32,508 bases of DNA from Candidatus Hydrogenedentota bacterium (GCA_003697085.1 RFFU01000077.1:1-32508), one strand, 5' to 3'; shown: positions 23,726-32,440, numbered from the stretch's first letter. A program made the numbers and translations. The notes: generated by a model not told the origin, from the letters alone.

Positions 23726-25045
23726 TCACCTCGTCAATGTGTTCGTGGTGTCTGTCAATTCGGAGGAGGGAGGCGGCGGAGGCGGGCGGAAGTTGGGAAG
23801 TCGTCTGAGGGGAAGCCGAGGCCGTGGAATGTTACGGTTTCGCAAAAAACGCGTTCGCGTGGGCGAAGTCGCCAAGTTGCCGTGACGCATTCGATCCGCA
23901 ACGAATTTCTGGACGGGCGCCGGAAAGGCGTTGGGGGATTTCGCTGTCTGGACCATCACTGATTTCGGAATCGGTACCGGGTGAAGGCGCCCTGCGTTGG
24001 CGGACGGCGCTCTCGCGCCCGCTTGGGGCCGCATCCCATAACCGCTTCCACCCGAGACAGGATGCGCTCCCGCTGCTTCGCCACCTTTTTGTGGTCTTGC
24101 TACATTTCCGGGACGGTTACCCCTGTGCGCCAGTCCGGAAGCCGGCTTGCCGGAGCCAGGCCTTGCCGCGACGGGGCCCTTGGCAACTTCCTTCCTTCGC
24201 TCCTTCTTCTTCGTTGCGTAAGAATTCGCGAATTTCGCGGGAGCGGCGAGATCTCCGCCCCGTTTTCTCTTCCCCATCTCGGAACGGATATACTTTCTCA
24301 AAGATCTGACGGCTTTTTTTCGAGCGGCCTTCGCGGCGTTTCCCGCCGCCGGCGGGCGAGCCCCGCGCATCTGAATATGATATCCCGCTCTCACGATCGT
24401 GGGAGCGATCGTGGGAGCCGAGAGATCCTGCACGGCCACCGAACCTTCGAAGACGGAAAAGTTGACGTCGTAGGTCGGCTCACCACCGGACGCACCCGCT
24501 TCGTTTCGCACGACGTCCGCTTCGAAAACCGTTCCCCGAACCCCGGCCACGGCTACGGGCGTGCTCACCGTGAAATCGCGTCCGCTTAGGCGCGATAACG
24601 CCGGAAGGACGGACCCCTCCTCCAGATGAAGATGATACGCCCCCGTCGCTTTGTTCTTGAAGAGAAACTGCCCTCGGACGGATTCCGTTGTATTTCGCAC
24701 CTCTTCCAGGTCAACTTCGGTCTTTTCCATTACGCGCACAAGGTTCCCCGGCGAAAGTTCAATGATGCACCACGCGCCCTTTGCCGTCCGAAGGGCATAG
24801 CCGGAACGCAACCGCATCTTTCGACTGGCGCGTACCCATTCTTCGTCCGGACTCGTTCGCGCCTCGACCTTCCCGAAAAGGCTTACGATCAACGCGTCGC
24901 GGCCGGCGGCGGATACCGGAACGACTTCCCCGCTCAAGAACAGAAGTATCAGAACGAGGGGAAGAAGGAGGAAACGTCTCCCCAGGATTTCCCGCCCCAC
25001 GGTTCGGAAATCAGAAGTAAAGGAGCCCCTGAAGAACGAATTCAT
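23726..25045 (-). CDS. Secreted FecR-domain protein with long basic, Pro-rich tail
   Basis: A 439-residue exported protein. A signal peptide occupies about 24-48 (RRFLLLPLVLILLFLSGEVVPVSAA). A FecR domain spans about 88-215, recognised by RTAKGAWCIIELSPGNLVRVMEKTEVDL and by FTVSTPVAVAGVRGTVFEADV (158-178). The remaining half is low complexity, rich in Ala, Gly, Arg, Lys and Pro, with a six-proline run before the C-terminus. Unlike anti-sigma FecR it has no inner-membrane helix after the signal peptide and no sigma factor gene nearby. ATG 25045 has AAAGGAG at ideal distance and overlaps the end of the porin gene by 35 bases, so the two are co-transcribed. The earlier start at 25135 would lie deep inside the porin gene and is rejected. 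Confidence 0.8.
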   Translation of the reverse strand: MNSFFRGSFTSDFRTVGREILGRRFLLLPLVLILLFLSGEVVPVSAAGRDALIVSLFGKVEARTSPDEEWVRASRKMRLRSGYALRTAKGAWCIIELSPGNLVRVMEKTEVDLEEVRNTTESVRGQFLFKNKATGAYHLHLEEGSVLPALSRLSGRDFTVSTPVAVAGVRGTVFEADVVRNEAGASGGEPTYDVNFSVFEGSVAVQDLSAPTIAPTIVRAGYHIQMRGARPPAAGNAAKAARKKAVRSLRKYIRSEMGKRKRGGDLAAPAKFANSYATKKKERRKEVAKGPVAARPGSGKPASGLAHRGNRPGNVARPQKGGEAAGAHPVSGGSGYGMRPQAGARAPSANAGRLHPVPIPKSVMVQTAKSPNAFPAPVQKFVADRMRHGNLATSPTRTRFLRNRNIPRPRLPLRRLPNFRPPPPPPSSELTDTTNTLTR

Positions 25046-26120
25046 TGTTATCGATCTCCTTTCCCGCGGCATCGCGCGCGCTCTCGAGATTCCAGTCATA
25101 CTCGGCGATGAACTGGAGATACTCTGATGGAGCATAAGTTATGGTGGCGCTCCTCCGCTCTCGGTCCCAGGTCTCCGGGCGTTGGAGCAGTAAAGCGCCC
25201 GTGTTGATATTAAATTTATCGTACGCAAGCCCGAAAGTCACCTGGCCAAAACGGTGAAAAAACGTACGTTGCGCGGAGACGGAATAAACCTCTCTCAACA
25301 CGCGGCCGTCACGGGCTCTAAGAAACTCACCGAAGACCTCGTAAGGTCCCTTTTCATAGTCCACGTCGAAGGAAAAATGTTCCCGTTTGTTCCTTCGATC
25401 CTCAGTCCGGTATTTCAAGAGAAGCGAGGGGGTGAAGGGATTGATGGGATTGAGAAGGCGAAGCTCGGTCGGTGACAATTTTCCTCGTGTATAGGTCAGG
25501 CCCGCCGTAAGACTCCCCCACGGTTCCCCGAATTCCACGCCCCCGCGGAGATAAACATCGCGGAGATGGTTCAGATTCCTATCGGAAATATGCATCTGGG
25601 AAAGGATGGGCGTACCCGCCACCCGAGACGCCAGTGTCGGAATGGCCAGCGGATTCCCGTTGACATAACCGAACTCGGTGACGAAGGGATAGGATTCAAA
25701 GTTGAACTTAACGCCCACGTCGGGAAATGCGTGCACGAGAAGCGCGGGGAAGGAGAGGTTGGCAAGAGGAATGGGAGCACCAAGTGGTTTGTAGAAGCGG
25801 CCGAAGGTGAAACTTCCGTTCGCGGGGAGCCCGCTTATCTTCACCCACGCTTCGTCGAGACTGACGCTGCTGCCCGTTCCGACAACGCGAACATAGGTCG
25901 TTGTGAAATCCCCGAAATAGCCCGTGAAATTGACCCCGACCTGTTCGTACTTCAGTCCGTCCGTGTCCGTGTTCGGAACGTTATTCGCCTGGATGTCGTT
26001 GAAAGAAGCGAGGAAATCGGCGGAGACGTCCACCTGCGCCGCCGTTGCCCGCGGGGCAAGGCGGACGAGAAAGATTCCCGCCACAGAAAGGATACCCAGA
26101 CAGAAAACAAAGCGATTCAC
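25011..26120 (-). CDS. Porin-like outer-membrane beta-barrel protein
   Basis: A 369-residue exported protein starting at GTG 26120. Residues 1-27 are a signal peptide (VFCLGILSVAGIFLVRLAPRATA). The mature part is a run of amphipathic strands with many aromatic girdle residues (VGVNFTGYFGDFTTTYVRVVG, GSFTFGRFYKPLG, VKFNFESYPFVTEFGYV, GSLTAGLTYTRG, EHFSFDVDYEKG, ATITYAPSEYLQFIAEYDW, each here in part), ending FVLQGLLYF with a terminal Phe. This fits a 16-strand general or substrate-specific porin; the DEAWVKISGLP...FGRFYKPLG region recalls OprO/OprP-type porins. The transported substrate is unknown. Upstream of the GTG, GAGAAAGAGAGAA gives a plausible ribosome-binding site. Confidence 0.8.
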   Translation of the reverse strand: MNRFVFCLGILSVAGIFLVRLAPRATAAQVDVSADFLASFNDIQANNVPNTDTDGLKYEQVGVNFTGYFGDFTTTYVRVVGTGSSVSLDEAWVKISGLPANGSFTFGRFYKPLGAPIPLANLSFPALLVHAFPDVGVKFNFESYPFVTEFGYVNGNPLAIPTLASRVAGTPILSQMHISDRNLNHLRDVYLRGGVEFGEPWGSLTAGLTYTRGKLSPTELRLLNPINPFTPSLLLKYRTEDRRNKREHFSFDVDYEKGPYEVFGEFLRARDGRVLREVYSVSAQRTFFHRFGQVTFGLAYDKFNINTGALLLQRPETWDRERRSATITYAPSEYLQFIAEYDWNLESARDAAGKEIDNNEFVLQGLLYF

Positions 26121-26203
26121 GGCACCGATTCTCTCTTTCTCCGGTAACGATACACGCGGGGAAGATTAACGGGAACCCCGGCATTTGTCCAGGAAGCGTC
26201 AAA

Positions 26204-26240
26204 GGTTGGAATGGGGCGCGAGGTTTCCAACCGCGGGAGG
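26204..26240 (+). repeat. Degenerate hairpin repeat in the porin/xpb divergent region
   Basis: GGTTGGAA (26204-26211) is the exact inverse of TTCCAACC (26225-26232), and the centre TGGGGCGCGAGGTTTCCAACC resembles TGGAGCGCAGGTTCTCCAACC of the hairpin repeat at 8711. This looks like a decayed copy, or simply a local inverted repeat. Confidence 0.45.
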
Positions 26241-26301
26241 CGGATTCGTGCGTTTTCCCCCGATTTTGCATTCTTTCTTTTCGACCCGTCGTCGGTTCGG
26301 A

Positions 26302-26307
26302 TATACT
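26302..26307 (+). promoter_or_regulatory. Candidate -10 box of the xpb gene
   Basis: TATACT (five of six to consensus) lies 12 bases before ATG 26320. The best -35 match at 17-base spacing (TTTCGA, 26279-26284) is poor. If used, the message would have a leader of only about six bases, in line with the absence of a ribosome-binding site before this ATG. Confidence 0.3.
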
Positions 26308-26319
26308 GGCCAATTCGCT

Positions 26320-28002
26320 ATGGGATACCGGCCGGAAAATCCATTGGTCGTGCAGTCGGACCGCACGATCCTTCTCGAGGTGAACCATCCGCGGTTTTCG
26401 GAAGCGCGGAATCTCCTGAGCGCGTTTGCGGAGATCGAGCGGTCGCCGGAACACATTCACACCTACCGATTATCGCCGTTGTCGCTCTGGAACGCCGCCG
26501 CGGCCAATCATAGCCCCCAGACACTACTGGAAGAGTTGGCCCGCCTCTCGAAATTTCCGATTCCGGGCAACGTCGAGACGGAGATCAGAAATTGGATGGA
26601 ACGGTGGGGGAAATTGAGATTGGATCGCGAGGGGGAGAGGAGGTTGGTTCTGCATTCCGCCGATGCGCGACTGATGAAACAACTGCGGAGCCACAAGAAG
26701 ATACGGAAATTTCTTCTTCAAGACCGCGACTCACGGACCTCGATCGTCGACCCCGCGTTTCGGGGACATTTGAAGATGGAGACCGCCGCAGTGGGTTGGC
26801 CGATTCAAGATTTGGCGGGATACCGAGAAGGCGCGGCGTACGAGTTTACGCTTCGAGAGGTTACGAGTACCGGGCGGCCGTTTCGAGTCAGGGACTATCA
26901 GCGATTGGCCGCGGAATCCTTTTATGCCGGAGGTTCCCCCGAAGGAGGTGCCGGTGTGATCGTTTTGCCTTGCGGCGCGGGAAAAACCATCGTCGGAATG
27001 GACATTATGAGGCGCTTGGGAAGAAAGACCCTGATTTTGACGACGAACATCGTCGCCGCGCGGCAGTGGAAGTCGGAACTCCTCGATAAAACCTCGATCC
27101 CAGAGAACGACATCAAGGAGTATTCCGGGGAGAAGAAGGAGATCGGGCCGGTGACGCTGGCCACGTACCAGATCATCACGCATCGTCGCCGGAAGACCGA
27201 TTCCTTCACCCACTATGCCCTCTTTGACGCGGAGGATTGGGGGTTGATCATCTACGACGAAGTTCACCTTCTTCCCGCGCCGGTCTTTCGGATCACGGCG
27301 GAGTTGCAGTCCCGCCGCCGGCTCGGTCTGACCGCGACCCTCATTCGCGAGGACGGACGGGAACGGGAGGTCTTCAGCCTGATCGGCCCCAAGAAATTCG
27401 ATGTTCCGTGGCGGGAGTTGGAATCGTCCGGGTGGATCGCGCCCGTGCTTTGCCGCGAGGTTCGCGTTCCCCTGGAACCAAGCATCGAGGACGCCTATGC
27501 GGTAGCGGGCGATCGCGAGAAATTTCGGCTGGCCAGTGCGAACCCGCAAAAATGGCCGGTGGTCCAAAGAATTCTCGAAAAACATTCCGCCGATCCGACA
27601 TTGGTCATCGGCCACTATCTCGATCAACTGCGCGAAGCGGCGGACCGGTTTCGCGCTCCACTCCTGACGGGCGAGACGCCGAATGTCGAACGCGAACGGT
27701 TGTACGCGGCGTTTCGGAGAGGGGAAATCCCGCTGCTGGTCGTCTCACGCGTCGCCAATTTCGCCGTCGATCTTCCGGATGCGCGGGTGGCGATCGAAAT
27801 CTCGGGACTCTTCGGTTCGAGGCAGGAAGAAGCGCAACGATTAGGGAGAATCTTGAGGCCGAAGAAGGACGGGGAGAGGGCTCATTTCTACGTCGTGGTG
27901 ACGCGGAATACGATCGAAGAGGAGTTCGCACAGAAGCGTCAGATTTTTCTCGTGGAACAGGGGTATCGGTATGAAATCGAGATTGCGAATACAACTGGTT
28001 AA
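26320..28002 (+). CDS. XPB/ERCC3-family DNA helicase
   Basis: A 560-residue superfamily 2 helicase of the bacterial XPB type, a 3'-5' DNA translocase linked to repair. Residues 6-100 form an N-terminal accessory domain (NPLVVQSDRTILLEVNHPRF...IRNWMERWGKLRL) of the kind annotated as Helicase_C_3. Walker A is LPCGAGKT (216-223), the DEVH box is at 313-316, motif III is GLTAT (336-340), and the XPB-specific RED motif is present as R343-E344-D345. Motif VI appears as EEAQRLGRILRPK. ATG 26320 is preferred to the open frame from 26185, which reads through a repeat. It overlaps its partner gene by 32 bases. The main alternative is a general SF2 repair helicase, but the RED motif argues for XPB. Confidence 0.92.
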   Translation: MGYRPENPLVVQSDRTILLEVNHPRFSEARNLLSAFAEIERSPEHIHTYRLSPLSLWNAAAANHSPQTLLEELARLSKFPIPGNVETEIRNWMERWGKLRLDREGERRLVLHSADARLMKQLRSHKKIRKFLLQDRDSRTSIVDPAFRGHLKMETAAVGWPIQDLAGYREGAAYEFTLREVTSTGRPFRVRDYQRLAAESFYAGGSPEGGAGVIVLPCGAGKTIVGMDIMRRLGRKTLILTTNIVAARQWKSELLDKTSIPENDIKEYSGEKKEIGPVTLATYQIITHRRRKTDSFTHYALFDAEDWGLIIYDEVHLLPAPVFRITAELQSRRRLGLTATLIREDGREREVFSLIGPKKFDVPWRELESSGWIAPVLCREVRVPLEPSIEDAYAVAGDREKFRLASANPQKWPVVQRILEKHSADPTLVIGHYLDQLREAADRFRAPLLTGETPNVERERLYAAFRRGEIPLLVVSRVANFAVDLPDARVAIEISGLFGSRQEEAQRLGRILRPKKDGERAHFYVVVTRNTIEEEFAQKRQIFLVEQGYRYEIEIANTTG

Positions 28003-29560
28003 GTTTCGATCGATCCTCGCGGGTCAGGAGAGGGAACGATTGAAAGCCCTTGCGAAGCGCCTCCTCCTCGATACCGCCGGTCCGCTTATTCCCGAAATCA
28101 TCGCCTATTATTCCGAGAAGAAGAGATTGAATGCGGTCCTGGAATCTCTTTCGAACGAGACGTGCGATTATCTCGAACTTCTCTTTCGGCTTTCCGCCGC
28201 TCCCGCCTGCGCTTCCCTCGAAAAACTTCAGGATTTCAAGCCTGTCCAGGAACTCTCCCGGGCGGGTCTTCTCTGGACCGCGAGAGAATCCTTCGGGGGC
28301 GAACGGCTCGTGATCCCCGAGGAACTCGAACGGGGTATTCGAGACTTTCTCATAAACCGTCGCGCGGCTTTCCTGCGCCAAGCAGCGACCGTGACGGGCG
28401 AGGGCAAGACTGTTCGAGCCCCGGCGGACGCGTTCCTGAGGAATGTCGAGACGGTCCTTGCGCTGGCGGGCTCCGAGCCTCTTCCCCTCACGGCGAAAGG
28501 AAATGTTGCAAAACCCTTCGCGCGCCGCCGCATTCTTCCCTTTCTTGAGAATCCGATCGGTCTCGAAGAGACAATTCTTCTTCAAACGATCGTGGATTAT
28601 GCCGCCTTCTTTCGACTTCTTCGAAAGAAGGAAAAGGTGCTTCTGGCGACGGAACACAAGGAGGAATTTCTTGCCGCCTCGCCCAACGCGCTGGGGGAGA
28701 GCCTTTTGTTGTTTTTGGAGATGAAAAGACCCGATCCGGAGACCATTTTTCTGCTGGAGGTTCTGCGCCTGGCGACGGAGGACGGCTCATGGCTTCGTTT
28801 CGATCGCTTCCGGGAAGTCCTGAATGAAACGCGGAAGCCCTTCGCGGGATTAATGGAACCACGGACGGTCTTCGAAGAGAGGATACGCGATTTTCACATC
28901 ATCGGATATTGCGAGCAACTTCTGGAGGAGAACGGTGTGCCGGCGGCGATCCGCGTCGGCCATTATTGGCGGAAAGGAGGATCGGGCCGATGCGAAACGT
29001 CCTTCTTTGTTACGCCAGATTTCTTCATCACCGCGCCTCGTACACTCGACCCCACCATACGAAGTGTGATTTTTCGAATCGGCGATCTCGTGGCGGCGGA
29101 TATGATGGATCGATGGCGATTGACGCGGGAGTCCCTTCAACGGGCCTGGGATGGGGGCGCTCGTTTCCAGCAGATTCGAGAATTTCTCGAACGGTATTCC
29201 CAGACTCCGGTTCCCGTCAATGTTCTGGAGAGTATCCGATTATGGCTCGAGGAATACGGCAAATTGGCTCTTTTCGACGGGATGGCCTTGATTGTCGAAA
29301 ACGAGCGGGACCAAGTGTGGGTCGAGGAATTCTTCGAGAGGGAAGGAGGATTGGTGGCGCGGCCCGCTCCGAATCTCTTTCTCTTCTCCAGGGGCGGAGT
29401 CGACCGCCTTCTGCCGGCGATCGAAAAACGCCGCCGGGTGGCGGTGCTTCGGGAGCGCGGGCCGGAACGTGCCGGGAAGGATTTCGAGGAGATCGTCAAA
29501 AAGACGGCGGCGGAGTTTCGGGAAAACCATCTTCGCGATCCTTTTCTTCGCTGGATCTGA
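27971..29560 (+). CDS. XPB-associated protein with C-terminal helicase-associated domain
   Basis: A 529-residue protein without helicase motifs. Residues 1-330 are mostly helical, probably winged-helix-like, and unassigned. Residues 345-460 (FFVTPDFFITAPRTLDPTIR...RWRLTRESLQRAW...IREFLERYSQTPVPVNVLESIRLWLEEYGKLALFDG) match the pattern of the Helicase_C_3 domain also seen at the N-terminus of the neighbouring helicase: the same R-L-(T/S)-x-x-S/L, E-x-L, P-(I/V)-P and I-R-x-W-x-E spacing. ATG 27971 lies inside the helicase gene (32-base overlap), so the two are made together. Mycobacterial XPB also has such a gene next to it, as far as I recall. A scaffold or loader for the helicase is the likely role; it is not recognisably the archaeal Bax1 nuclease. 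Confidence 0.75.
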   Translation: MKSRLRIQLVKFRSILAGQERERLKALAKRLLLDTAGPLIPEIIAYYSEKKRLNAVLESLSNETCDYLELLFRLSAAPACASLEKLQDFKPVQELSRAGLLWTARESFGGERLVIPEELERGIRDFLINRRAAFLRQAATVTGEGKTVRAPADAFLRNVETVLALAGSEPLPLTAKGNVAKPFARRRILPFLENPIGLEETILLQTIVDYAAFFRLLRKKEKVLLATEHKEEFLAASPNALGESLLLFLEMKRPDPETIFLLEVLRLATEDGSWLRFDRFREVLNETRKPFAGLMEPRTVFEERIRDFHIIGYCEQLLEENGVPAAIRVGHYWRKGGSGRCETSFFVTPDFFITAPRTLDPTIRSVIFRIGDLVAADMMDRWRLTRESLQRAWDGGARFQQIREFLERYSQTPVPVNVLESIRLWLEEYGKLALFDGMALIVENERDQVWVEEFFEREGGLVARPAPNLFLFSRGGVDRLLPAIEKRRRVAVLRERGPERAGKDFEEIVKKTAAEFRENHLRDPFLRWI

Positions 29561-29600
29561 GGACCACAACGTTTCGGCGCCGAGGTATGTCTTCCTGGAA

Positions 29601-29640
29601 GCGCGGATCTGCATGCCGGCAGGCAGGCATCTTGCCTGCA
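29601..29640 (+). repeat. GCAGGCA hairpin repeat
   Basis: GCAGGCA (29623-29629), loop TCT, TGCCTGC (29633-29639) is a perfect seven-pair hairpin preceded by AAGCGCGG, resembling the AGCGCAG hairpin repeats at 8715 and 31393 but with extra sequence in the 5' part. The rest of 29561-29769 shows nothing else. Confidence 0.6.
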
Positions 29641-29769
29641 GAAACGGCTTCGGACGGCGCACCTTTTGGCCGCCCGAATTGTAGGCGGCTCTTCCGACCA
29701 ACGGTTCCCTGGATTTGTCAGGCAAAAAGCGTCCATTTTCCGCCGCCTCCCCCTCCTTTGTGTCGAAAC

Positions 29770-29798
29770 TTGAACATCGCGGGGGGGAAACGTATTAT
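29770..29798 (+). promoter_or_regulatory. Promoter of nnr, predicting a leaderless message
   Basis: TTGAAC (29770-29775, four of six) and TATTAT (29793-29798, five of six) are 17 bases apart. Counting seven bases from the -10 box places the transcription start at 29805, the A of the ATG. No ribosome-binding site precedes that ATG, which agrees with leaderless initiation. Confidence 0.5.
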
Positions 29799-29804
29799 CA
29801 ATCT

Positions 29805-31316
29805 ATGTTGACGATCGTATCCGCGGCCGAGATGGGGGAGATTGACCGTACCTGTGGCGTCCCGTCACTGGAGCTGATGGAGAACGCGGCGGCGGCGGTC
29901 GCGGATGCCGTAGAGGAGAGGCTTCGTTCCGAGGAGGGAACGAAGGAGGTTTTGGTTCTGACCGGGAAGGGGAACAACGCCGGCGACGGCTTCGCTGCGG
30001 CTTGCATTCTCTCGGAGCGGGGAATTTCCGTCTCGATCCTCAATTTCTTCGACGAGACGGCTCTATCCGGTGATGCTCTGACGAATTTCGCGCGGTTGAA
30101 GGAGACGAGTGTTTCGCTCCGCGGGCCGGACCTTTCGGTTTTGGAGGAGAGACGATTCGGTGTTGCGGTGGATGCCCTTCTGGGGACGGGGCTGCGATCC
30201 GAACCGTTGAAGGAGCCGTGGTCGTCGGCGGTCTCGGGCCTGAATCGCGCGCGGCGGGAGGGCCGGGTGGGATTCGTCGTCGCCGTCGATATTCCCTCGG
30301 GCATTTCCGCCGATACGGGGCGGGAATGCGGAGTCTCCGTGGGCGCCGACTTGACCGTGACCTTCGGACGGGCGAAGCGCGGCCACTTTCTTTTTCCCGG
30401 ACGGCTTCGCACAGGCCGGCTCATCGTGAACGACATCGGGATCCCTCCGGAGCGTTTTTCGGGATGTCGGGGAGAGGTTCTGACGGACGAGGATATGCGA
30501 CGGCTTCTTCCAACGCGCCCGAGGACGGCTCACAAGGGATCGGCACGTCTTGTGATCATCGGAGGGTCGCGCGGTCTGACGGGGGCGGCGTCGCTCGCGG
30601 CGCTGGCGGCTCTCAAGGCGGGAGCCGGATACGTTACCATCGGCGGGCCCGAGGGAAACGAGGCGGCAATGGTTCCGATCGAGGCGGTCCGGGTTTCGTT
30701 GCCGGGAGTGGAGGGACGTTTCGGACCGGAATCGGAGGAGCCGGCCTTGAATTTGACCTTGAAAAGTCATGCCACGATTCTTGGGCCGGGATTGGGCCGA
30801 GGCGAGGCGGAGCGGGCCTTGTCGATCCATCTTTGCCGGCTCGTTCCGGTTCCGATGGTCGTGGATGCGGATGCGCTTCACCAGATTTCACCGGATCTTC
30901 TCCGCTCGGCTCATGCTCCGCGCGTCGTCACCCCGCATCCCGGGGAATTCAGTGCGCTCTTCGGGGGCACGGTGGAAACAATCGAGGAGGATCGGATCGG
31001 GCGAGCCTTGGATGCCGCAAAACGGTGCCGGCAGGTGGTGGTCTTGAAGGGACCTGCGACCGTTGTGGCGGAACCTTCGGGGCGCTATCGGATCAACCCG
31101 ACGGGGAATCAACTTTTGGCCACCTGCGGCTCCGGTGATGTCCTTTCCGGCATCATCGGCGCGCTCTTGGCGCAGGGAATGGATGCGTTCGAGGCGGCGT
31201 CGGTCGGCGTATTTCTACACGGTCGTTGCGCGGAGGAGTACGCGGAGCCGGTCGGCCTGACCGCCGGAGAGATCGCCGAACTGATTCCAAAGGCCTGGGG
31301 GAGGATCGTCCCGTAA
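29805..31316 (+). CDS. nnr: Bifunctional NAD(P)H-hydrate epimerase / ADP-dependent dehydratase
   Basis: Repairs hydrated NADH and NADPH. The N-terminal YjeF_N epimerase half (about 1-215) opens MLTIVSAAEMGEIDRTCGVP and carries the nucleotide-binding GKGNNAGDGFAAA and VAVDIPSGISADTG. The C-terminal ribokinase-like dehydratase half (about 225-500) has RLVIIGGSRGLTGAASLAAL, LGPGLGRGE, VVDADALH, VTPHPGEF, VVLKGPATVV and the anion-hole motif CGSGDVLSGIIGALL with the catalytic-type Asp. It is 503 residues, normal for the fused form. The frame is open from 29715, but those 30 residues are not conserved and ATG 29805 begins the family's typical start. It is followed directly by the composite repeat. 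Confidence 0.93.
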   Translation: MLTIVSAAEMGEIDRTCGVPSLELMENAAAAVADAVEERLRSEEGTKEVLVLTGKGNNAGDGFAAACILSERGISVSILNFFDETALSGDALTNFARLKETSVSLRGPDLSVLEERRFGVAVDALLGTGLRSEPLKEPWSSAVSGLNRARREGRVGFVVAVDIPSGISADTGRECGVSVGADLTVTFGRAKRGHFLFPGRLRTGRLIVNDIGIPPERFSGCRGEVLTDEDMRRLLPTRPRTAHKGSARLVIIGGSRGLTGAASLAALAALKAGAGYVTIGGPEGNEAAMVPIEAVRVSLPGVEGRFGPESEEPALNLTLKSHATILGPGLGRGEAERALSIHLCRLVPVPMVVDADALHQISPDLLRSAHAPRVVTPHPGEFSALFGGTVETIEEDRIGRALDAAKRCRQVVVLKGPATVVAEPSGRYRINPTGNQLLATCGSGDVLSGIIGALLAQGMDAFEAASVGVFLHGRCAEEYAEPVGLTAGEIAELIPKAWGRIVP

Positions 31317-31472
31317 CCACGGAGCACACGGAATAACACGGAGAAGGAAAAAGGCAAGATTCAAAAGGCAAAAGCGAAAAGGAAATGTGGAGCGCAGACA
31401 CTCTTGTCTGCGGAGAGGAAAACCACGGAACACACGGAAGGCGTGGAAAAGGAAAAAGGCAAAGGTCAAAAC
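31317..31472 (+). repeat. Composite intergenic repeat, copy 3
   Basis: Starting at the nnr stop codon: CCACGGAGCACACGGAATAACACGGAG (in part, 31317-31343), then AAGGCAAGATTCAAAAGGC-type units (to about 31383), then TGTGGAG and a perfect hairpin CGCAGACA (31393-31400), loop CTCT, TGTCTGCG (31405-31412), then a second round of CCACGGAACACACGGAAG (from 31422) and AAAAGGCAAAGGTCAAAAC (to about 31472). Module order matches copy 2, and here the first two modules are repeated on both sides of the hairpin. Confidence 0.8.
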
Positions 31473-32440
31473 AGGGATAAGCACAATTTCTCGGATGATT
31501 CCAAGGGCCGTGTCAGACCGCGAAGTCGGGGTTGCGTGTTGATACTGGCGGCCTGAAATACGGTTTTGGGTTTGTCGTTTCTCGTTTCCCTCCAAGTGTT
31601 GTCGAGCATTTGGTTTACCTGGTAGAGGAAAGACGGCGCGAGGGAAGCGGGAACTGACGCACCGATTTCTAACAACATCTCCGAAGCTTTATCTGTCCTC
31701 AGGGCCCTCCTTATGCCGGTCAAAAGAGGCTGTTCGGCCAATGTGTCGACACCGGCCGAAACTGATTCCAATACTGAGTTGGCGTGAGAGAGGGAGAATA
31801 TCCTCGATAATTGGAGAGAAATCGAATCCTCTGCCTTGAGACGTTTTACATTGTTTCGTTTTGCCCCGGAGGAAGTCCCCATCATCAGAGAGACGGAAAG
31901 AGGTTGCGCCCAATCGAAAGAAACCAGCGTGTCCCCGCGTTTTATTTTCGCGGCCTCTGGATTGAACCCGCTTTCGACGAACCTTCTGAATGCCGAAACA
32001 TTGAATTTGAACCCGCTTGTCCCGATCTCACGTTTCAATTCCCTGACGTCTGGATCCCTACGATCGTCAAATTCAGGGACAGAAAGGATACCTACCTTCG
32101 CCATGACGGCGCCGAACACGGTCAAGCCAGTTCCCACTGACGCCCGCGCCGCTTTTTGCGTTGCTTCGTGAGTCTGAACCTTGTAGGTCGGGATAGATTC
32201 CGGGTTATCCCGGAAATACTCTCCGAGTTTCGTGTCGCTCCCCGCGACCGTGTTCGCTATGAATTGGCGGGGCTTCTCTTCCTCTATAAGATTATTGTCG
32301 GGATTTCGTCCTCGCGCCCTTCCGCCCGGAGCTTCTTGTAGTAGTCTATCTTCTTTTGCTGCTCCGGCAGAGGCCCGTCCCGTAGCTCTCCCGTCAGGGG
32401 GCATCTGGCTCTCCCGAGAGCCTCCAATAACACGTCCCAT
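31466..32440 (-). pseudogene. 3' remnant of a phage/conjugative-element large polyvalent protein
   Basis: The coding-like part spans about 32300 to 31500. It holds a glycine/alanine helix (ASVGTGLTVFGAVMAKVGIL), a segment RDPDVRELKREIG...FKFNVSAFRRF, then GDTLVSFDWAQPLSVSLMMG, and finally SFLYQVNQMLDNTWRET. This order is what I know from the C-terminal region of very large polyvalent proteins of phages and conjugative elements (large polyvalent-protein-associated domains). Such proteins are usually thousands of residues long and continue past the DNTWRET block. Here the frame ends about 30 residues later (stop at 31466) inside the third composite repeat, and on the other side similarity fades near 32300 without a usual start codon; the 45 codons up to ATG 32440 look like a shadow of the small gene. 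I call it a truncated fragment. Confidence 0.6.
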
